From positions 8,556,001 to 8,620,000 of the forward strand of contig NZ_CP109435.1 of NCBI RefSeq assembly GCF_036227125.1: DNA of 64,000 bases, read 5' to 3'. The translations under genes and the position numbers were made by a program. The stretch is from Streptomyces sp. NBC_01485 (lineage in GTDB: Bacteria > Actinomycetota > Actinomycetes > Streptomycetales > Streptomycetaceae). The notes under the pieces were generated by a model. The model made no database searches and had not been told where the DNA came from. It saw only the letters and a program-made list of their open reading frames with translations. Shown here piece by piece: positions 49,545 to 58,692 of the stretch (the first letter of the stretch is position 1; each line of letters opens with the position of its first letter).

Positions 49545-51773
49545 TCATCGCTCCCTGACCAGCGCCGCGTACGAGCCGCCGCGCGCCACCAGTTCCTCGT
49601 GCCGTCCGCGCTCCACGACCGTGCCGTGCTGGAGCACGACGATCTCGTCGCTGTCGCGCACCGTGCTGAGCCGGTGGGCGATCACCACGCACGCGCAGCC
49701 GCGCCGGCGCAGGCTGTCCATCACCGTCTGCTCGGTCTCCGCGTCCAGCGCGCTGGTCACCTCGTCTAGCACCAGGATGCTGGGCCGGCGCACCAACGCC
49801 CTCGCGATCTCCAGGCGTTGACGCTGCCCGCCGGAGAAGTTGCGGCCGTCCTGCTCGACCCTGCTGTGGATGCCGCCGGGCCGCCGCACGACGACGTCGT
49901 ACAGCGCCGCGTCCCGCAGTGCGTCGACGACGGCGTCGTCCGGGATCGACGGGTCCCACAGCGCGACGTTGTCGCGGACCGAGCCCTCGAACAGGAACAC
50001 CTCCTGGTCGACGAAGGAGACCGAGGAGGCCAGCGCCCCGCGCGGAATGTCCTCCAGGCGTTGCCCGTCGATACGGATCGCGCCCTCCCAGGGCGTGTAC
50101 AGGCCCGAGATCAGCCGGGACACCGTCGACTTGCCGCTGCCCGAGCCGCCGACCAGCGCCACCTGCTGTCCCGGGCCGACGGTCAGGTCGAAGCCGGTCA
50201 GCAGCGGCTTGTCCAGCGGGCTGTAGCCGAAGGTGATGTTCTCCAGCTCGACGTGACCCTGCAGCCGGCGCGTGGAGTCGCCGCCGGAGCGGCGGTCGTA
50301 GAGCGGATCGGCGCGGAAGTTCTCCACGTCCTTCAGCCGGGCCACGTCCGCCGCGAAGTCCTGGATCCGCCCGGCGACGCCGTTCAGCCGGGTCAGCGGG
50401 GCCGTGAACCGGGTGACCAGTGCCTGGAAGGCGACCAGCAGGCCCACCGAGATATGGCCCTCGATCGCCCGCATGCCGCCGATCCACAGGATCAGCGCGC
50501 TGTTGAGCGAGGCGAGCGTCGGCGCGACCACACCCAGCCAGGCGCTCGGCACACCCAGCCGCTGCTGCTCCTCCAGCGTGGTGGCGTGCTGCCCCGCCCA
50601 CTTGCGGAAGTAGCCGTCCTCGCCGCCGGTCGCCTTCATCGTCTCGATCAACTGCAGCCCGGTGTATGCCGTGTTGGTCAGCCGCGCGTTGTCCGCGCGC
50701 AGCTTCGCCGTCCGGGTCGCCCGCATCCGGATGACGATCCGCATCGCGACGATGTTGAGCAGGGCCACACCGATGCCGACGTACGTCAACTGCGGGTCGT
50801 ACGTGTAGAGGAGGACCGCGTAGAGGACGACGACCACCGCGTCCACGCCCGCCGACGCGAGGTCACGGGCGAGGGTCTCGGCGACCGCGTCGTTGGACTG
50901 GAGGCGCTGGACGAGGTCGGCCGGGCTGCGCTGCGAGAAGAAGGTCACCGGCAGTCGCAGCAGATGGCGCAGGAAGCGGGCGCTGGAGAGGGTCGAGGAG
51001 ATGATCCGGCCGTGGTGCAGGTTGGCCTGCTGGAGCCAGGTGAGGGCGACCGTGAGCGCCACGCACGTGCCCATCGACGCGAACAGCACGGTCAGCAGGG
51101 AGGTCTGACCGCCGATCAGGAACATGTCGATGTAGGTCCGGCTGAGCGCGGGCACCGCCGCGCCCACCAGCACCAGCAGCAGGCTCGCCAGCACCGCCGC
51201 CGGCATGGTGCCCGCGGTGCCGCGCAGCCGGGCGGGCATCGCGCCCAGCACCCCCGGTTTGCGCCCGCCCCGCTCGAAGTCCTCGCCCGGCTCCACCACC
51301 AGCACGACACCGGTGAAGCTGCCGTCGAAGTCCTCCATCGGCACGAAACGCCGGCCCTTGCCGGGGTCGTTGACGAACACGCCCCGGCGGCCGAAGCGCC
51401 GGCCCAGCCCCTCGTAGACGACGTAGTGGTTGAACTCCCAGAACAGGATCGCGGGGGACTTCACCTGGGCGAGGGCGGCCAGGTCCATCTGCATGCCCTT
51501 GGCCGTCAGGCCGTAACCGCGGGCCGCCTTCAGGAGGTTGCTGGCGCGCGAGCCGTCGCGGGAGACACCGCACGCGATGCGCAGCTCCTCCAGCGGGATG
51601 TGCCGGCCGTAGTGCCCGAGGACCATCGCGAGCGAGGCGGCCCCGCACTCCACGGCCTCCATCTGGAGCACGGTGGGCGTGCGCACGGTCTTCACCCGGC
51701 TCTTGGGGACCGTGCGCCGGGGCGGCGGCGCGGCGGCACGCCGACGGCCGCGGGTCTGCTCGGCGGCGGTCAC
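49545..51773 (-). CDS. NHLM-type peptidase/ABC transporter (C39 domain)
   Basis: The protein has 742 residues. A C39 double-glycine peptidase at residues 34-165 has Cys43 (MEAVECGAASLAMVLGHYG), His116 (FNHYVVYEG) and Asp136 (VNDPGKG). An ABC membrane domain (about 195-480) and a nucleotide-binding domain follow, with GGSGSGKST, FSGGQRQRLEIARAL and ILVLDEVTSALD. It would cleave the leader after Gly-Gly during export. The start GTG 51773 overlaps the upstream stop as GTGA, so the operon is tightly coupled. Confidence 0.94.
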   Translation of the reverse strand: MTAAEQTRGRRRAAAPPPRRTVPKSRVKTVRTPTVLQMEAVECGAASLAMVLGHYGRHIPLEELRIACGVSRDGSRASNLLKAARGYGLTAKGMQMDLAALAQVKSPAILFWEFNHYVVYEGLGRRFGRRGVFVNDPGKGRRFVPMEDFDGSFTGVVLVVEPGEDFERGGRKPGVLGAMPARLRGTAGTMPAAVLASLLLVLVGAAVPALSRTYIDMFLIGGQTSLLTVLFASMGTCVALTVALTWLQQANLHHGRIISSTLSSARFLRHLLRLPVTFFSQRSPADLVQRLQSNDAVAETLARDLASAGVDAVVVVLYAVLLYTYDPQLTYVGIGVALLNIVAMRIVIRMRATRTAKLRADNARLTNTAYTGLQLIETMKATGGEDGYFRKWAGQHATTLEEQQRLGVPSAWLGVVAPTLASLNSALILWIGGMRAIEGHISVGLLVAFQALVTRFTAPLTRLNGVAGRIQDFAADVARLKDVENFRADPLYDRRSGGDSTRRLQGHVELENITFGYSPLDKPLLTGFDLTVGPGQQVALVGGSGSGKSTVSRLISGLYTPWEGAIRIDGQRLEDIPRGALASSVSFVDQEVFLFEGSVRDNVALWDPSIPDDAVVDALRDAALYDVVVRRPGGIHSRVEQDGRNFSGGQRQRLEIARALVRRPSILVLDEVTSALDAETEQTVMDSLRRRGCACVVIAHRLSTVRDSDEIVVLQHGTVVERGRHEELVARGGSYAALVRER

Positions 51774-52576
51774 GGGAGCAGCCAATCGACGGGACGCTGC
51801 TCGGCCAGCCGGATCGAGCCCGTGGCCATGGTCATGGAGGCGAGCGCGTACGGCGGCCCGTCGGCGGACGACCACTTGTAGCCGCTCTTCGTCGCCGAGG
51901 ACGTGTCGAGGCGGACCAGGACCGCCACCGGGCGGCCCTCCTTCGTGAACTGCTCGCCCAACTGGCTGTCGCCGAGGAACGCGGCGATCTGCTGCGCCGA
52001 CTGGGCCGTACGGTCCACCGACTTCACCTCGCCGCGCAGCACGCCGTACTTCTGGGACGGCACGGTCTGCACGGTCAGGTCGACGGCGGCGCCCGCCGAC
52101 ACGGAGGCCGCGTTCTCCGCCGGGACGTACACGGTGGCGTACAGCGGGTCGTCGGCGTCGGCGACCTTCTCCACGGCGGCGACGTTCGCGCCGGTGGCGA
52201 TGATCTGCCCGATGGTGGCGGCGAGCGCGGTGATCCGGCCTGCGGCGACCGTGCGCACCACGGCGTCGCCCTCGGCCGTGCGCACCTTCAGCACGGGGGA
52301 GCCGGCCGGCAGCCGTTGCCCCTCCTTCGCGAGGACCGCGGTGACCTGGCCCGCGGCGGGGCTCTGCAGGATGTAGCTGCCCTCGCCGTGGGTGAGGACG
52401 GCGGGCGCGTTCACCGTGGACGTGACCGAGCCGGTCACCGCCCACACGGACGCCGCCGCCATGACGACCACGGTCACGGACAGCACCAGCCAGCCCTGCG
52501 GGCGCGCGAAACGCACCGGCAGGTCGAGTTCCTCCGGTGACTGGAGCTTGGCGAGGGCCTGTTGGCGGAACTGCAC
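51770..52576 (-). CDS. HlyD-like membrane fusion protein of the NHLM exporter
   Basis: This 268-residue protein has one membrane helix near residues 28-50 (GWLVLSVTVVVMAAASVWAV). A biotinyl-lipoyl-like hairpin follows (GSYILQSPAAGQVTAVLAKEGQRLPAGSPVLKV), then a barrel (PLYATVYVPAENAASVSAGAAVDLTVQ). It matches the secretion (adaptor) subunit of NHLM systems and links the two ABC proteins to peptide release. The start is GTG 52576, following GAGGGAAG. A strong hairpin separates it from the precursor gene. Confidence 0.88.
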   Translation of the reverse strand: MQFRQQALAKLQSPEELDLPVRFARPQGWLVLSVTVVVMAAASVWAVTGSVTSTVNAPAVLTHGEGSYILQSPAAGQVTAVLAKEGQRLPAGSPVLKVRTAEGDAVVRTVAAGRITALAATIGQIIATGANVAAVEKVADADDPLYATVYVPAENAASVSAGAAVDLTVQTVPSQKYGVLRGEVKSVDRTAQSAQQIAAFLGDSQLGEQFTKEGRPVAVLVRLDTSSATKSGYKWSSADGPPYALASMTMATGSIRLAEQRPVDWLLP

Positions 52577-52601
52577 GGGACTTCCCTCGGGAGGTTCAGG
52601 G

Positions 52602-52648
52602 CACCGATGAGTCCCGGAGCCGGGTGCCGGCTCCGGGACTCATCGGTG
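52602..52648 (-). terminator. 20-bp stem-loop between precursor and exporter genes
   Basis: Two exact 20-base arms (52602-52621 and 52629-52648) surround a 7-base loop directly after the precursor stop. On the transcript this should act as a partial terminator or 3' stabiliser, letting the small precursor message exceed that of the exporter. Confidence 0.75.
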
Positions 52649-52662
52649 TCACAAGGGCGCGA

Positions 52663-52878
52663 TCAGAGACCGGCGACCAGGTTGGTGACCGGGGCGGTGC
52701 TCAGGCCGGTGACACCCTCGACCGTGCCGACGGCCGTGTTGACCAGGCCGGAGACCGGGGCGATGCCGTCCACCAGGCCGGTGACGGTGCCGAGGGCGTT
52801 CAGGGACAGACCGCCGGAGACGTTGTCCAGCTCGGCGTCGGAGATCTCGACGGTCTCAACCTGGGGGGTGGAGTTCAT
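52663..52878 (-). CDS. Double-glycine precursor peptide with cysteine-free duplicated core
   Basis: The peptide has 71 residues. The leader MNSTPQVETVEISDAELDNV ends in SGG, the C39 cleavage site. The core of about 48 residues is hydrophobic, rich in Gly/Val/Thr/Leu, and contains no Cys. It duplicates an 18-residue unit: GTVTGLVDGIAPVSGLV and GTVEGVTGLSTAPVTNLV. The leader looks like the type A2 lanthipeptide group, but without cysteine no lanthionine can form and no LanM gene is adjacent. ATG 52878 follows GAAGGGA. It may be an unmodified bacteriocin or signal, or it may be modified by enzymes encoded elsewhere. Confidence 0.85.
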   Translation of the reverse strand: MNSTPQVETVEISDAELDNVSGGLSLNALGTVTGLVDGIAPVSGLVNTAVGTVEGVTGLSTAPVTNLVAGL

Positions 52879-53895
52879 GGGGGAACTTCCCTTCACATGG
52901 ATATCTCAATAAGGGGGAGCGGCCCCTCTGGGGACAGATGACGGCCGCGGCCGCCGGTGCCGCACTCCCGTTTCCGGAAGCGGTTCGGCCCCTGCGGTGC
53001 GATGGATCAAAGCAGCTCCGCGGCCGGCGCAGCCAGTCAATCCCCCATCCCACCTGGGAACTTGCGTCACGGGAACGTAAAGCGGTGCAGGTGCGCCCAC
53101 GCCTTGTCGGCGACTCCTTCACAGCTCGCCCGGGATTCGCTCGGATGAGCGTCCTGCGCCCTCGCGGCGAATCCGACACTCCCGCCCCAATGGCATGGCC
53201 GACGCGGACGAGTTGTGCGGAAATCTCGTCCACGGTGACCTGCTTGGGCATTCGATGTGCAGATTCCCTGAAGCCGGGATTCCGCCCTCCGATCTCAACG
53301 GATCGTCGCCGACCGACCACGAACGGCTACGGCCAACTGTGGGCGGCTACGAACGGTGTCGATCCGGAATCGTTCGGCGGGCTTCGTCGGTACCGACCGG
53401 ATCAGGACAACCGAACCGGCCATCGAACGCCGGAACCAAGTCGACTGCCGCCCCGTCGGCGTCGGTCCGTGGGCCCCCCGGGTGTCCGACGGGGCGAACG
53501 CGGTGGCGGTGCTCGGGGCCGTCACCCTCGCCCGCCCCGAGAGCCCCTCGCCCTCCCGGGCCAACCCCTGTGACCAGCGGGCACGCGGGATCGCGCGGTC
53601 CTCGCCCGGGGTCTCGGCGGCCAGGTCCAGGGCCAGCGGCCAGGGGCGAAGTCGCCGGAAGGGATCTTGTCGGCTTCGGCGGTCGTCATCGCCATATGGG
53701 CGGTTGCTCCCCGGTGCTCCCCGGGCGGTGAAGTCGGGGCCAGGTCATGGCCGATTCAGGGTTTAGCAAAGGAAGTTGGCAAACGCGATTGAACGCACCT
53801 CGAGACCCCTGCGTACTCATGGCCAACCAGGCGCCGCTGTACGGAGCTGCCGGACCCCGGCAGCCAGACCCCGTCCCCCCAGGAGGTCGAGTTTT
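52879..53895. other. 1-kb region without a supported gene
   Basis: Between the precursor and the S1 protease gene I find only open frames without family resemblance or ribosome-binding sites. The promoter of the exporter operon should lie near 52900-53000. A minus-strand reading from 53695 begins MAMTTAEADKIPSGDFAPG, then loses coding character, and may be a decayed gene. The AGGAGG for the protease is at 53881-53886. Confidence 0.4.
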
Positions 53896-55350
53896 TTGAG
53901 TCACAAGCGAGTTACGAAGCGCAAGGCCATCATCGCGGCTGGCGGTGTGGCCGCGCTCGGAGCGGCGGCCATCCTGCTTCCCCAGGCCAACGCCTCCCAG
54001 GACGGCGGCTCCAACAACGCCGCCACGGTGAAGACCCTGAAGTCGGGCGACGCCTCGGACCTCGCCTCCCAGCTCGCCGAGCTGCTCGGTGACGCCTTCG
54101 CCGGTTCGTACTACGACTCCGACGACAAGCAGTTGGTCATCAACGTCGTGAACGTCTCCGGCGACGAGAACAACGTCGTCGTGCAGGCGGAGAAGGCGGG
54201 CGCCAAGGTCCGCGAGGTCGAGAACAGCACGGCCGAGCTCGAGGCGGCCGCGAAGACGCTCAAGACCAAGGCGACCATCCCGGGCACCTCCTGGGCCGTC
54301 GACCCCAAGACGAACAAGATCCTCGTCACCGCCGACTCCACGGTCACCGGCGCCAAGTGGGACCAGATCGACTCGACGGTGAAGACCCTCGGCTCGGGCA
54401 TGGCCACGATCAAGAAGTCGGCCGGCACCCTCAAGCCCCTCGTCTCCGGCGGCGACGCGATATTCGGCGGCGACGCGCGCTGCTCCCTCGGCTTCAACGT
54501 GACCGCCGGCGACGGCTCCCCGGCCTTCCTGACGGCCGGTCACTGCGGCGTCGCGGCCAAGGAGTGGGCCGACTCCGAGACCGGCCAGCCCATCGCCACG
54601 GTCGACCAGGCGACCTTCCCGGGTGACGGCGACTTCGCGCTTGTGAAGTACGACGACCCGAACACGCAGGCGCCCAGCGAGGTCAACACCGGTCAGCAGA
54701 CCGTCGCGATCTCCCAGGCCGCCGACGCGACGGTCGGCACGCAGGTCTTCCGGATGGGCAGCACCACCGGTCTCAACGACGGTCAGGTTCTCGGCCTCGA
54801 CGCCACCGTGAACTACCCCGAGGGCACGGTCACGGGCCTCATCCAGACGGACGTCTGCGCCGAGCCCGGCGACAGCGGCGGCTCGCTCTTCACCCAGGAC
54901 GGCCAGGCGATCGGCCTGACCTCGGGCGGCAGCGGCGACTGCACCGTCGGCGGCGAGACCTTCTTCCAGCCGGTGACCACCGCCCTGGCTGCGGTCGGCG
55001 CGACGCTCGGCGACGGCGGCGGTGTCGGCGCCGGTGACGCGGTCGGCGGCGACGAGGCCGGAGCGGGCGACCAGGCGGCGAACGGCGGTCAGGCGGCTGA
55101 CGGCGGTCAGGCTGCCGATGGCGGCCAGGCGGCCGATGGCGGCCAGGACCAGAACGGCAACGGCGGCGAGGAGCAGGGCGCCAACGCCGGCCAGGGCGAG
55201 GCTGTCAACGGTGGCCAGGAGCAGAACCAGAACGGCAACGGCGGCGAGGAGCAGGCTGCCAACGCCGGCCAGGGCGAGGCCGTCAACGGCGGTCAGAACC
55301 AGAACGGCAACGGCCAGGAGGACGGCTCGGGGCTGAACGAGTCGCACTGA
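53896..55350 (+). CDS. Secreted S1-family (alpha-lytic/streptogrisin-like) protease
   Basis: This 484-residue preproprotein has the signal peptide LSHKRVTKRKAIIAAGGVAA, then an alpha-lytic-type propeptide to about residue 190. The protease domain has His216 (LTAGHCG), Asp246 (GDGDFALVKYDD) and Ser327 (EPGDSGGSLF), with the streptogrisin-like cysteines around them. Residues from about 370 to the end are a low-complexity Gly/Gln/Asn/Asp tail with repeated GGQAAD and QNGNGGEEQ motifs. The start is TTG 53896 with AGGAGG 9 bases upstream. The tail is unusual for the family and could be a spacer or matrix-binding segment. Confidence 0.93.
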   Translation: MSHKRVTKRKAIIAAGGVAALGAAAILLPQANASQDGGSNNAATVKTLKSGDASDLASQLAELLGDAFAGSYYDSDDKQLVINVVNVSGDENNVVVQAEKAGAKVREVENSTAELEAAAKTLKTKATIPGTSWAVDPKTNKILVTADSTVTGAKWDQIDSTVKTLGSGMATIKKSAGTLKPLVSGGDAIFGGDARCSLGFNVTAGDGSPAFLTAGHCGVAAKEWADSETGQPIATVDQATFPGDGDFALVKYDDPNTQAPSEVNTGQQTVAISQAADATVGTQVFRMGSTTGLNDGQVLGLDATVNYPEGTVTGLIQTDVCAEPGDSGGSLFTQDGQAIGLTSGGSGDCTVGGETFFQPVTTALAAVGATLGDGGGVGAGDAVGGDEAGAGDQAANGGQAADGGQAADGGQAADGGQDQNGNGGEEQGANAGQGEAVNGGQEQNQNGNGGEEQAANAGQGEAVNGGQNQNGNGQEDGSGLNESH

Positions 55351-55414
55351 CTCCGCACCGACCGACTCGGCGCTGACTCGCACCGCAGTAAGTGACTGAC
55401 AGCGCACCACGCAC

Positions 55415-55460
55415 CACGTGAAAGGTCCGACCCTCCGGCGGGGGTCGGACCTTTCACGTG
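55415..55460. terminator. Bidirectional terminator between protease and phosphatase genes
   Basis: The 19-base arms CACGTGAAAGGTCCGACCC and its exact complement flank an 8-base loop between the convergent genes. This is a classic strong terminator shape. Confidence 0.9.
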
Positions 55461-55481
55461 TCCGGCGACGGCGACACCCCG

Positions 55482-57638
55482 TCAGCCGTCGCCCCCGTCA
55501 GCCGTCGTCCCCGCGCGCAGCAACAGCAGCGCCACGTCGTCGATGCGCTCCTCCGCCGCCGCGTAGTGCCCCACCAGCTCGTCGGCCAGCTCCTCCAGCG
55601 GCCGGTCCCCGGCCTCGCCGAGCCGTCGCCCCAGGTCCGCGATCGCGTCCTCGATGTCCACTCCCGGCGTCTCGATCAGCCCGTCCGTGTAGAGGGCGAG
55701 GACACAGCCGGGGGTGAGCTCGACCTCCGTCGTCGGATACGTCGCCGAGGCGTCGATGCCCAGCAGCGGGCCGCCCGCGAGGTCCAGGACGCGCACCCGG
55801 CCGTCCGCCCGGCGCAGCAGCGGCGGGGGATGCCCGGCCCGGGCCATGACCGCCCGCCCGTGGACCGGGTCCAGCCGCAGGTACAGACAGCTGGCGAACA
55901 GTTCGGAGCCGAGGTCGATCAGCAGCCGGTTGGTGCTGCGCATGACCTCCGCGGGCTCCTGCCCGACCGTCGTGTACGCGCGGACGGCGGTGCGGATCTG
56001 CCCCATCAGCCCGGCCGCGGTCACGTTGTGCCCCTGCACGTCCCCGATCACGGCCGCCGCGAGCGGCGGCGAGGGCACCAGGTCGTAGAAGTCCCCGCCG
56101 ATCTCCATGCCCCGGGTGGCGGGCAGATAGCGGGCGGTCGCCTCGATGCCGGGCAGCGACGGCAGCGAGGGCGGCAGCAGCGCCGCCTGCAGCCCGTGCG
56201 CCAACTGGTGTTTGACGTCGTACAGCAGGGCCCGGTCCAGGGCCTGCGCGATCAGCCCGGCCAGGCTGGTCAGCACCGCGCGCTCGTGCGTGGAGAAGCG
56301 TTGGGGTTCGGAGTAGGCCAGCACGCAGGCGCCCACCGGGCGGCCGGAGGCGATGAGCGGCAGATAGGCCCAGGCGCCGAAGCCGTCCGGGGTGGACTGC
56401 CGGGCCGGATACAGGTGCTCCAACTGCTGCCGGGAGTCGAAGAACGCCGGGACGCCGTGCGCGACGGCCCGCGCGCCCGGGCTCGGGGCCGACAGCGGCA
56501 TCCCGTCGAACTGCTCCACGGTGCGCGGGTCGGGATACCCGTGCTGCCCGAGCACGTGCAGCCGGCCGGCCCGCGCACCGAGCAGCACCAGGGCCTGACT
56601 GCCCACCGCCGGCGCGATCTCGTCCGCGACCAGCCCCACCACGTCCTGCACGCTCACCGTCTCGGTGAGCGCCCCGGCCAGGCTCAGCGCCTGCGACATG
56701 GACACGAGCCGGGTCGGCGCGTCCCCGGCCCGGGCCTCGGACGGGCTCATCTCCGACACCGCCCGGGCCCGGCTGATCCGCACACTGAGGCCCGTGGTGC
56801 TCGGATACAGCCGGAACGACAGCCACTCGGCGGGCGGGCGCAGCGCCACGAACGAGGTGGCGTTCTGACTGATCAGCGCGGCCCGGTAGCGCTCCTCGTA
56901 GACGGGATCGTTGAGCCACGGCACGGCCGCCCACAGCTGCGAGCCCAGCAGCACGCTCACGGGTACGTCGAGCAGCTCGGACGCGGCGGCGTTGGCGAAG
57001 CCCACCCGCCCGCTGAGGTCCAGCGAGCACATCCCGTACGGCAGCCGGGCCACCATCCGGGCCGCCTCCAGCGTGCCGAGCGTGTCGGAGACACCGCCCA
57101 GCGGCCCCGTGTCCAGCAGATCGGACTCGGCCCGTACCGAACGGTTCTGCGCGGCGGCCCGCTCCAGCCGCAGCCCGAGCCGCTCGCAGGCCGTCGTCAG
57201 CTCCCGGTGCTCCCGGTCGGACAGCTCCGGCGGGTGCGAGCCGGGCCAGGTGACGAAGACCGCGCCGTACACCCGGGACTCGGTCGCCACCGGCAGCGCG
57301 GCCAGCGCGAAGGGATACGGCAGGACGACGGCGATCCGCGGATAGCGGCGGGCCATCTCCTCCTCGCCGCCCACCCACACCAGCCGCCGCTCGCGCACCG
57401 CCTCGGCGACCGGGATCGGCGCGTTCAGCCCCACCCGCTCCCAGGGCGCCGCGAACGACCGGGGCAGCCCGGCCATCACCGCCATCTCCAGCACCGGACC
57501 GTCGGCCGGACGCAGGTAGACGGCACCGGAGTGCGCCCCGACGGCGTCCATCATCGACGTCAGCGCAAGCGAGAGCAGCGGCCGGTCGACCGGCGCCCAT
57601 GCGGCCGCCGGTGCCTGCCCGGACGTCTGCTCGGGCAC
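55482..57638 (-). CDS. GAF-PAS-GAF-PP2C (SpoIIE) phosphatase
   Basis: The protein has 718 residues. A GAF domain (about 20-175) is followed by a PAS domain (about 195-300, MCSLDLSGRVGFANAAASELL), a second GAF domain (about 330-465) and a SpoIIE-type phosphatase (about 490-710). Metal-binding motifs are GGDFYDLVPS, IGDVQGHNVTAAGLM and LYTDGLIETPG. Unlike the protein at 31.3 kb it has no HATPase domain. It probably dephosphorylates a STAS antagonist in a stress-sigma partner switch. GTG 57638 is preferred over the in-frame GTG 57647, because GGGAGG is 8 bases before it. Confidence 0.9.
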   Translation of the reverse strand: MPEQTSGQAPAAAWAPVDRPLLSLALTSMMDAVGAHSGAVYLRPADGPVLEMAVMAGLPRSFAAPWERVGLNAPIPVAEAVRERRLVWVGGEEEMARRYPRIAVVLPYPFALAALPVATESRVYGAVFVTWPGSHPPELSDREHRELTTACERLGLRLERAAAQNRSVRAESDLLDTGPLGGVSDTLGTLEAARMVARLPYGMCSLDLSGRVGFANAAASELLDVPVSVLLGSQLWAAVPWLNDPVYEERYRAALISQNATSFVALRPPAEWLSFRLYPSTTGLSVRISRARAVSEMSPSEARAGDAPTRLVSMSQALSLAGALTETVSVQDVVGLVADEIAPAVGSQALVLLGARAGRLHVLGQHGYPDPRTVEQFDGMPLSAPSPGARAVAHGVPAFFDSRQQLEHLYPARQSTPDGFGAWAYLPLIASGRPVGACVLAYSEPQRFSTHERAVLTSLAGLIAQALDRALLYDVKHQLAHGLQAALLPPSLPSLPGIEATARYLPATRGMEIGGDFYDLVPSPPLAAAVIGDVQGHNVTAAGLMGQIRTAVRAYTTVGQEPAEVMRSTNRLLIDLGSELFASCLYLRLDPVHGRAVMARAGHPPPLLRRADGRVRVLDLAGGPLLGIDASATYPTTEVELTPGCVLALYTDGLIETPGVDIEDAIADLGRRLGEAGDRPLEELADELVGHYAAAEERIDDVALLLLRAGTTADGGDG

Positions 57639-58086
57639 GGCGACCACCTCCCAAGGGCGGGTCTACGGATCACCCCGTGGCGCGGGGTTCACCGGCTCGG
57701 ACTCACCGGCATCGGACTCACCGGCCCATCGGACTCACCGGCCCATCGGGGCGCACCGGTATGGACCGGACGCCGCGGCTCCGGTTCGGGCCGATGGTCA
57801 GTGAGTCCGGCCGCGCGAGTCCCAGGCTCCAAATCTGCCCTCTGGCGGCGCGACGCGCACGGCGAGCGGTGCGCCCACCCGAAAGCCGCCGTGTACCCCG
57901 TCGGGTCATCCGCCATGCCCCCTCCCCGCCCCCTCGGCCGAAGCGCGCGACGGCGTACGAGCGCCCCGCGTGCGCCCCCGCGCACCCTGATGGCCGGATC
58001 TTCGCGCTCAGAAACGGTCCCGGAGCCCAACAATGGGCACGCGCTCAAGACCACGAACCGGCGTACGGCGGGGTGAAGGGACGGCA
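57639..58086. other. Divergent intergenic region before ramR
   Basis: This 448-base gap carries the promoters of the phosphatase and of ramR. Near its left end 57698-57746 holds three imperfect tandem copies of a 15-17 bp unit (CGGACTCACCGGCCCAT). No gene is supported. Confidence 0.5.
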
Positions 58087-58692
58087 GTGATCCGGGTACT
58101 TCTGGTGCACGACACGTGTCTGGTCAGATCGGTCCTCGCACAGTGGCTGGACCGGGAACCCGACCTGAGAGTGGACGACGTGCCGTGGCGCAGCGCGGCC
58201 GGCCGCGTCGGGACGGCGCGTCCGGACGTGTGCGCGGCGGATCTCGACTGCTCCGACACGTACGGCATCCCGCCCCTGGGCGACCTGTGCCCGCGCGGCG
58301 GACCGGCATCGCCGCGGCTGCTCGTCCTTGCCGGTGCGAACAGACCGGGTCTGCTGAAACGGGCCCTGGAGGCGGGCGCGCTCGGCTACGTCGACAAGGC
58401 CGGCAAGCCGGAACAACTGCTGCACGGCATCCGCAAGGTCGCCCAGGGGGAACGTTTCGTCAGTGAGTCGCTGGGCTTCGGCTTCCTCAAGGCCGCCGAG
58501 ATGCCGCTGACCCGCCGGGAGCTCAGCGTGTTAACCCTCGCCGCCGAGGGAGCCTCCATCGCGGAGATCGCCGGGAGCCTGCACCTGTCCCACGGGACCG
58601 TGCGCAACTACATGGCGGCGATCACCCGCAAGACCGGCGCCCGCAACCGCGTCGACGCCATCCGCATCTCGCAGGGCCAGGGCTGGCTGTGA
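58087..58692 (+). CDS. ramR: RamR/AmfR-type response regulator, TTA-containing
   Basis: The protein has 201 residues. The receiver (VIRVLLVHDTCLVRSVLAQW, then DVCAADLDCSD with the candidate phospho-Asp and GYVDKAG lysine) is followed by a LuxR HTH (LTRRELSVLTLAAEGASIAEIAGSLHLSHGTVRNYM). The position and sequence match RamR/AmfR, the activator of the SapB-type lanthipeptide operon. The receiver has His-Asp where two acidic residues are usual. Leu149 is encoded by TTA (58531-58533), making translation dependent on the bldA tRNA. GTG 58087 follows GAAGGGA. The gene is convergent with ramB and overlaps it antisense for 162 bases. Confidence 0.92.
   Translation: MIRVLLVHDTCLVRSVLAQWLDREPDLRVDDVPWRSAAGRVGTARPDVCAADLDCSDTYGIPPLGDLCPRGGPASPRLLVLAGANRPGLLKRALEAGALGYVDKAGKPEQLLHGIRKVAQGERFVSESLGFGFLKAAEMPLTRRELSVLTLAAEGASIAEIAGSLHLSHGTVRNYMAAITRKTGARNRVDAIRISQGQGWL

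Noticed and set aside
46691..52878. Calling the NHLM locus a lanthipeptide cluster
   Set aside because: The core has no cysteine and no lanthionine synthetase is adjacent, so lanthionine chemistry cannot be supported despite the type A2-like leader.
52879..53895. Several 60-210 codon frames on both strands in the 1-kb gap
   Set aside because: They have no family resemblance, no ribosome-binding sites and mixed codon bias. One (from 53695 minus) may be a decayed gene but is not supportable.
55498..57654. Second 718-codon minus frame inside the PP2C phosphatase gene
   Set aside because: It lacks PP2C and GAF motifs and is an Arg/Ala/Gly-rich shadow of the real frame.
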